From: Neostapfia colusana
Taxonomy: Eukaryota; Streptophyta; Magnoliopsida; Poales; Poaceae
Assembly (NCBI GenBank): GCA_030760725.1
Contig: JASWHV010000010.1
Location: forward strand, 31,067,760 to 31,131,759
Reading direction: 5' to 3'
DNA: 64,000 nt
Shown here: in pieces, positions 1 to 10,963 of the stretch
Layout of the letters: every line of letters starts with the position of its first letter
Position numbering within the stretch: the stretch's first letter is position 1
Notes under the pieces: generated by a model
Databases searched by the model: none
The model's input: only the letters and a program-made list of their open reading frames with translations
What the model was told of the DNA's origin: nothing
Program-made: the position numbers and the translations under genes

Positions 1-1
1 T

Positions 2-1282
2 GCACTAGGCGGCCTGGCTTATTCTCTAGCACCGTCTTCCCCGGCTCGTCCCTCTCCTCAGGTCAAGGAGCCAGAAGCTGAAAAGAGCCCGGCTGGCCTG
101 GCTGCCAGTGCCGCGGAGCCAGCTTCTCCTGATCGGCGTCTCGTCTCGGCGGCTGGCGCGTCGGCTCTTCCTGAGGAGATGGTAATGGAGGAGGTCGGAG
201 GGACTGCCCCAGCCTCTGTTGCTCCATTGCCTCTGGCGGACGCGTTCGCGCTTGCCGAGTCAAGCGTCCGGCAGGTCTTGGCTGCACTAGGGCGCGAGCG
301 GGAGGAGTATACGGTTGAACGGGACCGCCTCCTCACCTGGGGGAACCTTTTGCGGGAGAGGACCGCGAAGGTTAAGAGCGAGCTCGACTCCAGGCGGGAG
401 TTGCTCGACTTCAGGGAAACGCTTGTCGACCGGATGAAGCGGGCTGTTGACCGCATGGACACCCAGTCGCGGCGGATCAACAGGGAGGCCCTGGAGGCTC
501 ACGCCCGGGCCGAAGAGAGCCTCTCTGCTGCTGTGGAAATACGGCAGCGGTTGGAGCGCCGCGAACTCGCCGTTGAGGAGCGGGAGCGTTCCGTGGCAGC
601 TGAGGCAGAGAGGATCGCCGCGCAGCTGGCCGCGGGCGAGGATGACCTCCGAGCTCGGATGGAGGAGCTGGAGATTCTGAAGGCAGACCTTGACTTGAGG
701 GATGAACAGGTCTCCCATGATCGCCGGGCGGTCTTGGACCGGGAGTTGACTGCCGGCTTCAAGGCCGCTGAGTTGGAGCGGCTAGCCAAGACTCTCCGCC
801 TTCGGGAGAGTTCCCTGGCGGCCAAGGAGAAGGAATTCTCCGAGAGGAACCTGGAGGCTCTACGGGCGGCCCGCCGCGAGGTGGAGGAGCTCTCAGCCCT
901 ACGGTCCTCCGAGGCCCTTGCGGTCTCAAGCTTCGTGGATCGAGCGGGGTCCGCCCTGATCCCTCTTGGTTTCAGTCCGGTGAGGGCCGCAACTCCCGCA
1001 TTGCAGGTGGCAGAGGTGATCCCTGCATTGGAGTCGATCGGCGCCAAGCTGGACAGACTCGACTCGGTAGTCGCCAGCGAGCTTGAAGCCGAGGGCCGCG
1101 GCATAGCTTTAGAGGTCGCCTCGCATGTGCTGGCATGCTTCAAGAGCCGCGACCCCTCTTTCTCACTGGAGCCAGCAAGAGAGGGCCCAGCCGCGGAGCG
1201 GGAGGAAGCTGCCAGGGCTGAAGTCAAGGATGTGGCCGCCCTTGTAGCCGCAAGGTTCCGGCGAGAGCCGGGAGGTCCTTAG
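2..1282 (+). CDS. Antisense coiled-coil ORF of element A (5' end outside window)
   Basis: The frame is open from base 2 to the stop at 1280-1282 and continues leftwards out of the window, so the start is not seen; an internal ATG lies at 179. It runs opposite to the gag of element A. The visible 426 residues match the C-terminal three quarters of the 576-residue ORF in element B (24464-22734) with about 16 differences over the last 365 residues by eye. The first part is Ala/Pro/Ser rich, followed by a long charged Glu/Arg/Leu heptad region (about codons 80-300 of the visible part) typical of a coiled coil, and a short hydrophobic C-terminal tail. No enzymatic motif is visible. Grass genome annotations often call similar proteins putative gypsy-type transposon proteins; that name is from memory and gives no function. 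Confidence 0.7.
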   Translation, partial: ALGGLAYSLAPSSPARPSPQVKEPEAEKSPAGLAASAAEPASPDRRLVSAAGASALPEEMVMEEVGGTAPASVAPLPLADAFALAESSVRQVLAALGREREEYTVERDRLLTWGNLLRERTAKVKSELDSRRELLDFRETLVDRMKRAVDRMDTQSRRINREALEAHARAEESLSAAVEIRQRLERRELAVEERERSVAAEAERIAAQLAAGEDDLRARMEELEILKADLDLRDEQVSHDRRAVLDRELTAGFKAAELERLAKTLRLRESSLAAKEKEFSERNLEALRAARREVEELSALRSSEALAVSSFVDRAGSALIPLGFSPVRAATPALQVAEVIPALESIGAKLDRLDSVVASELEAEGRGIALEVASHVLACFKSRDPSFSLEPAREGPAAEREEAARAEVKDVAALVAARFRREPGGP

Positions 1283-2640
1283 GACTTGCTTCTCCCTTTT
1301 TTATCGAGTCTGTAGTCCAGCTCAAGGAGCCTTGCTTAATTTGACTCTCTTGGATACTTGTGTCTGTGATGCTTTTTCCCTCCTTCTTGGCTTTGCCTGG
1401 CTGAGTCCTTAGCTCCGCAAGGTACTCAGAGGTCATTTCCAATCTCGGAGCTTCGCACAGACACCCCCCGGGTCCTAACCGTGTTAGGGGCCCCCGGAGG
1501 TCTCCGAACCTCGCCCTATGGGGGGCTCCAAATCTGCCGGCCACGTGGTGGGTCCGGAGCTCCTCCTCAAGAGACGGGAGCTCCGGTCATGTTGGACACG
1601 TAGGGCTTTCGGAGCCCTCCCGCTGAGGGGGGAGGTCCGGTTCCTGCCTGCCACGTGGCGAGCCCGGAGCCCTCCTCAAGGAAGGAGAGGGTTCCGGGCC
1701 TGCTGGACACGCGGGGCCCCCGGGCCCCGCCCCTGCTGGTGGGGCGGGTCCCGGTCCTTCCAGTCCCAGGCCGGTGTAGCTGGTAGCTCCTTTTCCCCCC
1801 GCTTCATGCAGTCCCTGTTGCCGTAACCTGAAGGCCCTGCACACAGGTAGAGGAAACGTAATTCTCCTCGGGGGGTCCTCCCCTCCTGTCTCCTAGTCTT
1901 ATCCGTCTTATGGTCCTGGCCCGCTATACGGGGCTTGGGCAATTCTGTGCACGAGGCGCCGGAGCTCCGGCTCCCTCCGAGGTCCGGGTACGGCCGTCCG
2001 ATCCCTAGTACCGGGCCATGCGCTGGGGAAGCAGAGTGCACGCGCTTTGGGTTCATGACCAGGCAAAGCGGACGTACTCCCCTGGACCTCCGGAGAGCAG
2101 GATGCGCATGCTTTGGGCTCTGGGCCGGCTAAGCTGGATACGCACCCTGGACCCCCCATGCACAATGCTGGCCTTTCCTGGAGGTGACCAACTGACACCG
2201 CAACACCTGACTGGGGGAGGCCCGAGAGACTCACTCGGCCATCGGCAGGTGCCTCAAGCGCAGCCGCCTTCGGGAGGATAGCAAATGCCGACTATGGATG
2301 AGCGCAGGAGAGGGGGAGCTAGACGTATGATGAACATACAGACATAGTGCAATCATAAAAATTAATGCATAATTTAAATGAGCGCATGAGAAGGAGCTAA
2401 GTAGAACAGGTCTCTGTATTCGTGCCCATAGGTGGAATTCTGGCTGTTCGTGGGGGCAATGTTCCGCCTCGTCTACAAGGGAAGCAAGACTCTACGCGCT
2501 TAGGGTCGGAACCAGGCTAAACTGGACGTAGTCCTGTACCGTCCCTTGAGACTTAGCTACCCAAAGCTCTGTTCCTAAGTTCTATGGGGTCTATTACAGA
2601 AGTGAATAACCCTGTTCTACCGATGCTCAGTAAGTAGGAC
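1283..2640. other. Non-coding 3' region of element A with G-box units
   Basis: No convincing coding frame. It is the inverted counterpart of 21376-22733 in element B and corresponds to the 3' region of the pol-bearing elements. At 1535-1720 there are CACGTGG-type units separated by GGAGCTC and GAGGTCCG motifs, the same design as the LTR U3 repeats. Around 2330-2400 there is an AT-rich stretch that is also conserved in B. Confidence 0.5.
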
Positions 2641-2654
2641 TTACAGTGTTGCTC

Positions 2655-2875
2655 CATGGCAAGGATTTTTGGGAATGGATCCCACTCTCGGTTGAAAGGC
2701 ATGCGTACCTGGGGCAGCAGCTTTCATGATTTGGAAGGGACCTTCCCTGCTGGGGGAGAGCTTATGGGTCCTTCTTGGAATATAGCGTGCCACTTCACCA
2801 GGCTGCCCTCTTGCGGGCCCCCGTCACGTTTGGTTCTTTGGCGGTAGTGCTTAGAGCATTAGCCGAGACCTTGCG
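2655..2875 (-). pseudogene. Remnant of pol C-terminus (integrase tail) in element A
   Basis: On the minus strand this stretch aligns by eye with the last ~70 codons of the Tat pol in E0 (about 15160-15370): the block corresponding to the Ser-Trp-Glu-Gly-Pro-Phe-Arg motif is recognisable as ...GCAGGGAAGGTCCCTTCC..., but the frame is lost by indels. It shows that element A arose by internal deletion of a pol-bearing ancestor, keeping only the end of pol. Confidence 0.6.
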
Positions 2876-3130
2876 TTGTGGGGTGGTCCCTGCAAGCCGA
2901 GTCTTGTCGAAGTTGTTGTCTTCACGCTGGATCAGGTCCTGCGTGGCTTCTCTCGGGGTCCCCCGGGGAGTTCTCCCCTTCTGGCTAAGGCCTTCAAGGG
3001 GTAGGTGGACCCGGGCTCGCCTTGGATGACCTAAGGCGTCTCCCCCTTCTGGCAAGGACTTCAAGGGGTTGACGGACCCTAGGCAGCCCCCGAGAGGTAT
3101 GTTTGAGGCACGGAGGTGTGCCGTAGCTGG

Positions 3131-4879
3131 CTAACGCCTTGGCCCATCACCGTCGGAACTGGAGTCCTCACCGTCATGCACTGTCTTTATGACACGCTGA
3201 GGCTCCTGGAACCCCACCTGGTGGGCAGCGGTGACTGGGGCATCGGCCTTCTGTTTGCCATACCTCTGAGGGTAGGGCGGTGCTTCAGCCCTCTGCTGTC
3301 TTCCATTGCGGAAGCGCTCTGCGAGCCTCTGGATCTCCCAGCACTCGGCAGCTGTATGGTTGCAGGTGCCATGCACGGGGCACAGCCCGCCTTGGCCACT
3401 GTCTGGGGCCGGTGATTGCCGCTGCCTCTTGTCGGGGCGCGGCCCCCGAGCTCCACTGGTTGTCGCAGCTGCGGCGACGGGGGCCGTGAATGGTGACTTC
3501 ATCTTCCCATTCCACCGGTTCTTGGTCTTCTTGCCACCCCCATAGGAAGCAGCACCGGACCCGGGCTGCCCTCCTGACTCGGAGGTCGGCAGTGCGTGCC
3601 AGTTCCGCCCTTCGGCTGCTCTGGCGCACTTGTCCGCCAGGCTAAAGAGCTCCGAGACGTCGCTGACCTCTCTGGTCGCGAGCTTCTCGAGCATTTTCTC
3701 GTCCCGGACACCCTGTCGGAACGCCACCACCACAGGGGCACTTTGGATATGTGGGATAGTGTTGCGCACCTGAGAGAACCGCTGGATGAAAGAGCGCAGC
3801 GACTCCCCAGGTTGTTGATTGACGGCGTGGAGGTCGAGCTCCGTGCCGGGACGGGTGTAGGAGCTGCCGAAGTTGGCGACGAACTGCCGGCAGAGCTCAC
3901 CCCAGGAGGTTATGGACCCCTGGGGTAGATTCATGAGCCAGGACCGGGCTGGGCCGGTCAAGGCGACGGGAAAGTAGTTGGCCATGACAGCCTCATCGCC
4001 TCCTGCAGCAAGTACGGCGGTGGAGTAGATCTGGAGGAACTCCGCTGGGTTGACACTTCCGTCGTACTTCTCGGGCAAGTGTGGGCGAAACTTGCGCGGC
4101 CACCTTGCGAAGCGAAGGTGGGGTGCAAGGGCTGCACATCCTGCACCTGCTGCTGCAGGTACTGGTGCTGCGAACAGGTGGTTCGCACCTGGCACCACGT
4201 ATCCCTGCATGGGCAAGGCTGCAACGTAGGCCGGGGCCGCTACTTGCGGCGCATATGGTGGTGGCATATGTTGTGCAGCATATGCCTGAGGCGGGGCTCG
4301 CATGGTGAAGGCCTGCCCTTCTGGTTGCGTCGAGGCCGACGACATGCTGTCGCCTGCCTCATGGTTGCGACGCCTTTCTTGACGTCGCTCGAGGTACACC
4401 CGGGCGTCCTGCCCCAAGTGGCACCGTTCCAGTTCCCTTTGCAGGTCCGTCGACAGGAGCCTGGAGGAGCTGGAATCCGCCGTTAGCTCGTCAACCGTGG
4501 GTGTGTGCGTCAGCGACACAGCCGGTTGCCCCGGGCGCCGCCCTCGCCGAAACCGAGGGTTCGCGGCGGTGACGACGAGGCGGTCCACCTCGCGGACCCA
4601 TTGCTGGGTCGCTGAATGGGGCGCATCCCCTGCATGTGGGTTGCGCAGCAGCGCTCTTGCTTCAGCTAGCGCACCTCCATGGTGTACGTTCAGTGCTGCA
4701 GAAGACCTCACGCTGGTCGGGGCCTGCATAGCCAGAGTCGGCGTTGCCGGAGTCGGCTGCTGGCTACCCGCTTGTGCCGACACACTCCGTCCTGAGTGCG
4801 TCGACATGTACTCCCCGCTGGTCACGGTTCACCGTGAATGCGGTGGGGGAGAGTTTGCCGCTGAAGGGAGCTTGGTCAT
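3131..4879 (-). pseudogene. gag: gag of element A, one nonsense codon near the N-terminus
   Basis: Structural polyprotein forming the virus-like particle of a Ty3/gypsy element. The start is set by homology with the ATG of B (19127) and lies at 4879-4877. A TGA at 4831-4829 replaces the CGA still present in D, leaving an open frame of about 564 codons below it, where the next ATG is at 4807. Visible parts in order: Pro/Ala/Gln-rich N-terminal region, a gag core containing YDGSVNPAEFLQIYSTAVLA and the motif SWGELCRQFVANFG, then a zinc knuckle CPVHGTCNHTAAEC with Cys-His-His-Cys spacing. The frame stops shortly after the knuckle, where C continues into protease. Apart from the single nonsense change the core is intact. 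Confidence 0.8.
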
Positions 4880-4914
4880 CTTCGTCGGCGGAAACTCGTC
4901 GTGCTAGGGGAAAA

Positions 4915-4936
4915 GCCCCCTACCTGGCGCGTCAAA
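4915..4936 (-). other. Primer-binding site of element A
   Basis: Directly next to the LTR end the minus strand reads TTTGACGCGCCAGGTAGGGG; copies B and D have TTTGGCGCGCC and TTTGGTGCGCC here. Position just 3' of the 5' LTR is where a tRNA primes minus-strand synthesis. I did not assign the tRNA. Confidence 0.6.
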
Positions 4937-5980
4937 TGTCGAAGTGTGCGATCGACACTTCCCCCGGGCCTGCACTGGGCAGCCCGCGGAGGTTCTTTTT
5001 TTGGAGGGGCTAGTTCCTAGCGGAGAGCTTGCGCGGATGGACGAGTTAGTGAGAGCTTGACACGGGAAGTTTTACGTGGTTCAGGCCGCCGGAGCGTAAA
5101 ACCCTACGTCCACGGCGAGCTATGGAGCTCACTGTATTGCTTGCTGCTCAGGGTCGGGGGCCTGAGCTCGGGGGTGAGTTACAGCTTGAGAGTGTATGGC
5201 TAGCGTATGAGTTGCAGAATGCGAACCCTTGCTATCGACGCCTACCCGAGCCTTTTATAGTCCAAGACTCGGGTGGCTTACAAGGGGGGCCGGGACCCGA
5301 CAGGTGGTCCCGGGAAGATTGTCTACTATCTACCGTATCTGTAGTTACGCCGGTGGTTGCCTTTTGGTCGAAGGCTTCTGAGTCTTCATTTTGCCGCCCT
5401 GCCCATGCCGCGCTCTAGTCATAGTGGTTGATGACGGCGCAGGCGGCATGGGATGTCTTGTCGCGGCGTTTATTACCTGGCAGGTTCTGACACCGCACGC
5501 CAGTCTGTCATGCGACTGGACGCAACGGCACCTGACAGGCGCGTGCTCCGCGTTTCCGCGTCTTGGGAAGACGCGGGCCTTGAATACCTTGTACGGGCAA
5601 GGTGAGGGGAGCTTTTACGCCCGCTGCCTACCGCTCGGGTGCAGGCAGCACCGTTCTTCCAGCCACGTGGCGGGTCCGGAGCTCTTCTCTAAGGAAAGGG
5701 AGGTCCGGCCCCGCTGGACGCGTGGCGCCTTCGGACCTCTCTCCCGCGGAGGGGGAGGTCCGGCCCCGCTGGACGCGTGGCGTCTTCGGACCTCTCTCCC
5801 GCGGAGGGGGAGGTCCGGCTTCTGTATGCCACGTGGCGGGCCCGGAGCTCTCCTCTGAGGAGAGGGAGGTCCGGCCCCGCCAGACGCGTGGCGCCTTCGG
5901 AGCTCTCCCTGCGGAGAAGGGTGAGCACCTTAGGCATTTCATCCTGTGCGCGGGGGTACCCCATATCTCAGGTACCGACA
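4937..5980 (-). repeat. 5' LTR of element A (1044 bp)
   Basis: On the minus strand it begins TGTCGGTACC at 5980 and ends CTTCGACA at 4937, the same termini as the other Tat LTRs here. U3 contains the G-box repeat array (about 5640-5930), with one half-unit missing relative to E0, then the TATA hairpin (5245-5273) and the R/U5 hairpins. Confidence 0.85.
5252..5259 (-). promoter_or_regulatory. TATA box of element A LTR
   Basis: TATAAAAG on the minus strand, inside the loop of an inverted repeat at 5245-5273. The position in the LTR is the same in every complete copy of the family. Confidence 0.65.
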
Positions 5981-7358
5981 GCGTCCGAGACAAGAAGATG
6001 CTTGAGAAACTCGCGACCAGGGAGGTCCGCGATGCCTCAGAGCTCTTCAGCTTGGCGGACAAGTGCGCCAGAGCAGCCGAAGGACGGAACTGGCACTCAC
6101 AGCCATCCTCCGAGTCAGGAGGGCTGCCCGGATCTGGTCCTACTCCCTATGGAGGTAGCAGGAAGACCAAGAGCCAAGGCAGAAACAAGATAAGACCGCC
6201 GGCCGCGACCCCAGTCGTCACTACAGCGACGCTCAGTGGGGCTCGGGGGCCGTGCCCTGACAAGAGGCAGCGAAAGTCACCGATCCCGGAAGATAGCCAG
6301 GACAACATGTGCCCCGTGCATGGCAGCTGTCGCCACACTACTGCCGAGTGCCAGGAGATCCGAAGGCTCGCAGAGTGCTTCCGCAAGGGGAAGCGGCAGC
6401 GGGCTGATGCTCTGCCCTTCCGTCCAAAGGAAGACGAGCAGGGGGTGGATGTTCCAGTCAACATCGACCACCCATAGGAGATCCAGGAGTCTCTGCGTGT
6501 TGTGAAGGCGGCATGCAATCATGAGGACTCCGGCTCCAGTGACGATGAGCGTCGGAAGAAGCTCTACGTCATATACGGCGGGTCCGCCGACCCCTCGTCC
6601 CGAAGCGCAGTCAAGACTCTGCGCCGAGCGGTAGCGTCGGTGGCGCCACTCCCAAGTGCTGCACCGCACCTTAAGTGGATGGGGACCCCCATCAGCTTTG
6701 ACGCCACCGACTGCCCCAGGAACATGGCTGGGGCCGGCCAACTACCGCTCCTGGTGGCCCCTACCATTGCCAACGTGAGAATGTACCACGTTTTAGTAGA
6801 TGGAGGAGCTTGGCTGAACCTCATCAGCCGTGCAGCTTTCCAGAAGCTGCAGGTCCCGATGGCCAAGCTCACCCCATCGAGCCCGTTCTCAGGGGTAGGG
6901 CCGGGACAGGTTATCCCCTACGGCAACATTAGTCTCCAGGTGACCTTCGGGGCTCCGGACAGCTATCGAACAGAGTACATTCTGTTCGACGTAGCGGAGA
7001 TAGACCTCCCCTTCAACGCCATAATCGGCAGGCCCGCCCTGTACCGGTTCATGGCTGTAGCCCACTACGGCTACCTCGTCCTGAAGATGCCAACACGATG
7101 GGCGTTCTCAGGATTCATGGGGACCGCACTGCTGCAGTGTCGGCCCTGGAGAAGCTCCAAGCGTTCGCAACATCTGGGGCATCAGCCCCCGGCAATACGG
7201 AGCCGGACCAGCTCCGCCCGAGCGCACGCCACCGTGCTTCCACCACAGCACCCAGAGTGCAACCTCTCGACGAGGGCGGCGTCCCCTTAAAGGTCATCCA
7301 AGTTGGCACCGAAGCTACCGAGACCACCCGGGTAGCAGGGGGCCTGGATAGCAAATAG
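5981..7358 (+). pseudogene. gag-pro: gag C-terminus and protease of E1, decayed
   Basis: Begins at the gag motif VRDKKMLEKLATREV. The zinc knuckle CPVHGSCRHTTAEC (Cys-His-His-Cys) lies at about 6310-6350. A TAG at 6475-6477 replaces the GAG of copy C. Downstream in the same frame comes the aspartic protease with VLVDGGAW (catalytic Asp-Gly-Gly in place of the usual Asp-Ser-Gly; copy C has DGGAG) and the block IIGRPALYRF. A one-base deletion near 7095 shifts the frame; the tail then ends at TAG 7356-7358, the stop shared by C and D. Not functional as it stands. Confidence 0.8.
7356..7358 (+). other. Conserved in-frame UAG between gag-pro and pol (E1 copy)
   Basis: Context AAA TAG GAA GGC. Pol continues in the same frame directly after it. 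The same stop in the same codon is present in C (33680) and D (38763). The bases AGGAAGG overlapping the stop can pair with CCTTCCT 11 bases downstream. Confidence 0.6.
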
Positions 7359-10300
7359 GAAGGCGCGCTCGTCACCTTCCTCCGGCACAACGTTGACGTG
7401 TTTGCGTGGCAGCTGTCACAGATGCCGGGGATCCCCAGGGAGGTGATCGAGCACCACTTGAAAGTCTTCCCTGACGCCCGGCCGGTTCAACAGAAGCCCC
7501 GCAAGCAGTCCATCGAGCGGCAAAACTTCATCCGTGAAGAAGTCAAGAAGCTGCTGGACGCTGGCTTCATACGGGAGGTCCACCACCCCCGGTGGTTAGC
7601 GAACCCCGTCGTTGTCCCGAAGGCCGGCGGGAAGCTCCGGATGTGCATCGACTACACCATTCTCAATAAGGCATGTCCCAAAGATCCATTCCCTCTCCCT
7701 AGAATAGATCAAATAGTAGACTCAACGTCAGGCTGTGATATGCTGTGCTTCCTAGGCGCCTACTCGGGTTTCCATCAGATCCCCATGTCTAGGGAGGACG
7801 AGGAGCACACCTCCTTCATCACAGTAGACGGCCTTTATTGCTATGTGTCTATGCCTTACGGCCTAAAGAATGCACTCCCCACCTTTGTGCGGGCGATGCA
7901 CAAAACCTTTGGGGAGTTAATAAGAGACCTAGTTGAGGTGTATGTCGATGACATAGTTGTCAAGGTCAAGCAGGGTTCATCCCTGCTGAATAACCTAGCT
8001 TTAGTCTTTGACAAGTTGCGCTCTACGCGCACCAAGCTGAACCCAGATAAATGTGTGTTCGGCGTGTCCTCTGGGAAGCTCTTAGGGTTCCTGGTCTCGC
8101 ACCGAGGGATTGAGGCCAACCCAGAGAAGATCAAGGCCATCGACTTGATGCGGCCCCCTTTCCGCGTCAAGGATGTTCAGAGACTCACGGGATGTCTAGC
8201 CGCGCTGAGTGGGTTTATACCGAGGCTAGCAGAGCGGGCACTCCCTTTCTTTAAGCTCCTGCGCAAGTCAGGCCCCTTTGCCTAGACTGACGAAGCAGAA
8301 GAGGCTTTCCAGGAGTTGAAGCGACTCCTGACGACCCTACCTATCATGGTAGCCCCTGAGCCCGGGGAGCACTTGCTGCTCTACATTGCGGCGACAACAG
8401 AAGTGGTGAGTATGGTCCTTGTCGCGGAGCGGCCAGACCCCTCACCCTCGCAACCTGCTCCGGTAGCAGAAGACAGACGCCAGGGGGCCCTGCAGGGCCA
8501 AGACGGTCTCCCGGACCCCCTGGCGGTCCATGTAGACCTCCCGGAGGCCCAGGACGGCCTCCCGGACCCCCAAGATAAATCTCCAGGGTCCAATTGGGAT
8601 CTCCCGGAGGTCCCTCAAGACCCCCCGGAGCTCCCGGATGATCAAGAAAGCTTAAGGGCCTCCGGGTCCTAGTTCCCGGAGGCCCCCGTGGGTCCACCCA
8701 TCTCCAGCGGGCCGCGGCCAATGGACGAGGAGCTCCCAAGCCTAAGAGAGAGGGTCCGAACCATTCAGAGGCCTGTCTACTACATCAGTGAAGTACTTCA
8801 TGAGGCCAAGACAAGGTACCTAGAAGTCCACAAGCTGCTTTATGCGGTGCTCGTGGCCTCCAGGAAGCTCCGCCACTACTTCCAGGCCCACCGGATCTCG
8901 GTAGTCACCTCGTATCCGCTGAAGACAATTCTTCACAGCCCCCATGCGACTGCCAATGTTGCTAAATGGGCGGCGGAGCTGGTGGAGTTTGAGCTGTACT
9001 TCCTCCCACGTCATGCAGTCAAGAGCCAAGCACTGGCTGACTTTGTGGCGGAGTGGACACCAACGAAGACTGACCCAGGGGGCCATGAAGGCGGTGAGCC
9101 AGAGCCCAAAGCCCCGGTCTTCACCGAACCCCACTGGACACTCTTCTTCGACGGCTCCTCGCAAAAGCAGGGGGCCGGTGCCGGCGTACTGCTCCTCATG
9201 CCATCGGGGGAACAGTTTGGGTATATGGTGCGTCTAAATTTCAAGGCAACCAACAACATGGCGGAGTATGAAGCACTCATCTTTGGCCTGCAGACAGCCC
9301 TGTCTTTAGGCGCTCGCCAGTTGTTGGCACAGGGCGACTCCCAACTGGTCATCAAGCAAGTCAAGGGCGAATGCTCCTGCAATGACCCGCAGCTAGCTGC
9401 GTATCTGCTCCACGTACAGATGTTGGAGAAAGAATTCATCGCTTTGGACCTGCACCACGTACCGCGCGGTGGTAATGCCGCAGCCGACAACCTCTCAACG
9501 AAGGCTTCCACTGGAGCCCCTGCGCCCGAAGGAGTTTTCGAGAGGACGTTGCTGCGGCCCACAGCCCGGCCCGCCGAGCCGGGCGAAGGGGGCTTGACCA
9601 GCACCTCGAAGCTGGCGGTCCCGGCGGCCCTACAGCCATGGATGCCGCCAAGGATCGTAAGCGTCACTGGGGACTCCGTGCAACCCAGCGCTCAAGATCC
9701 AGAAGCTCAAGTCAGACCCGATGCATGGATCACGGAGATCCGGGACTACTTGAAGGACAATATCCTCCCTGATGAACATGCAACCGCTGAACAGATTGTG
9801 CGTATGGCTAAGAGGTACGCGCTGGTAGAGGGAGATCTCTACCGGCGTGGCACCAACCACATCCTTTTGCGGTGCATAACCCAGGGGCAAGGCTGTGACT
9901 TGCTCGCTTAGATCCATGGAGGTGAATGTGGAAGTCATTCTTCCTCACGCACGCTTGTCGGTAAAGCCTTCCGGCATGGCTTCTACTGGCCGACAGCACT
10001 CCAGGATGCCATCAAGCTGGTCGAGAGCTGCAAGGCGTGCCAGTTCCACGCCAAGCAGATCCATACACCAGCTCAGGCGGTACAGATGATCCCTCCCTCG
10101 TGGCCGTTTGCCGTATGGGGGCTGGACATCCTGGGACCATTTCCCAGAACCGTCGGGGGATTCTGGTACCTCTATGTCGCCATCGACAAGTTCACCAAGT
10201 GACCGGAAGCTACACCAGTTGTCACCATCAACAAACAATCCGCAGTAAAATTCATCAAGTCTATTGTCTGCCGGTTCGGGGTCCCAAACAGGATCATCAC

Positions 10301-10963
10301 CGACAACGGGACCCAGTTCACCAGTGCAGCATTCCAAGACTACTGCGAGGACCTTGGTATTCAGGTATGCTATGCCTCTGTCACCCACCCGAGGAGCAAT
10401 GGGCAAGTTGAGAGGGCCAATGCGGAGATTCTCCGGGGCCTTAAGACTCGCACCTTCGCCAGCCTGAAGAAACATGGTGCCAATTGGGTAGATGAGCTTC
10501 CGAGCACACTATGGGCTAACCGGACATCCCAGAGCCGGGCCACCGGGGAGACACCCTTCTTCATGATGTATGGGGCTGAAGCTGTACTTCCCCCATAAAT
10601 CACCATGAAGTCTCACCGTGTCCGGGCTTACGACGAAGCCACGCAGGACAACCTCCGGCGTGGAGAAATCGACCTCGTCGACGAGGTCCGATTACATGCT
10701 TTGCACTCCGTAACGCGCGGTACAGACAAGCGCTTCGGCGCTACCACCAGAGGTCTTTGCGTGCCCGGGAGCTGCAGGAAGGTGACCTGGTGTTGCGGCG
10801 CATACTTTCTCGCGAAGGGGCCCACAAACTCTCCCCTAGTTGGGAAGGCCCCTTCCGAGTCGCGAAAGTATACCACCCCGGGTGTGTGCGCCTTTCCACC
10901 GAGGATGGGGACCTGCTCCCGAACCCTTGGAACATAAAACACCTCCGTAAGTTCTACCCCTAG
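7359..10963 (+). pseudogene. pol: pol of E1 (RT, RNase H, second RNase H, integrase), decayed
   Basis: Follows the UAG in frame. RT: IRMCIDY-type block as KLRMCIDYTILNKACPKDPF, then FLGAYSGFHQ, where the motif A aspartate seen in C and D (FLDAYSGF) is glycine, then YVDDIVV intact. A degenerate first RNase H follows, split by a Pro/Asp/Leu-rich insertion (about 8440-8740), then a second RNase H with FFDGSS, NNMAEYEAL and GDSQLVIK. Integrase has the His/His/Cys/Cys region and ITDNGTQF with Glu 36 residues on. Defects: TAG 8283, TAG 8670, TAG 9909, TGA 10200, TAA 10596 and a frameshift near 10700. The end LRKFYP is at 10963. Dead copy. Confidence 0.85.
8440..8745 (+). repeat. Degenerate ~30-bp coding repeats inside the first RNase H of E1
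   Basis: Repeats of the type GACCTCCCGGAGGTCC encode GLPD/DLPEVQ-like units. Homologous but differently sized blocks are found in C (34770-35095) and D (39860-40195), always between the same RNase H segments. Confidence 0.6.

Larger units (their letters stand above)
1..5980 (-). mobile_element. Element A: non-autonomous Tat-type Ty3/gypsy LTR retrotransposon (5' LTR, gag, antisense ORF)
   Basis: Read on the minus strand the order is 5' LTR (5980-4937), primer-binding site, gag (4879-3131), a non-coding stretch with a pol remnant, then an ORF on the opposite (plus) strand. The 3' LTR lies left of the window. Element B has the same order, so this is a real family and not a chance arrangement. 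Protease, RT and integrase are absent, so mobility would need enzymes from a pol-bearing relative such as E1, C or D. The right flank resumes inside the gag of E1, which shows that A was inserted there; the expected 5-bp duplication would be GCGTC (5981-5985) but the other side is not in view. Confidence 0.8.

Noticed and set aside
5602..6477. 291-codon frame crossing the A LTR and E1 gag
   Set aside because: Chimera of antisense LTR repeat sequence and interrupted gag; only the part from 5981 is real coding sequence.
8381..8739. Minus-strand frames in the pol repeat insertion
   Set aside because: Gly/Pro-rich translation of the GACCTCCCGGAGGTCC repeats; equivalent frames at 34668-35072 and 39829-40227 are not conserved in length or sequence.
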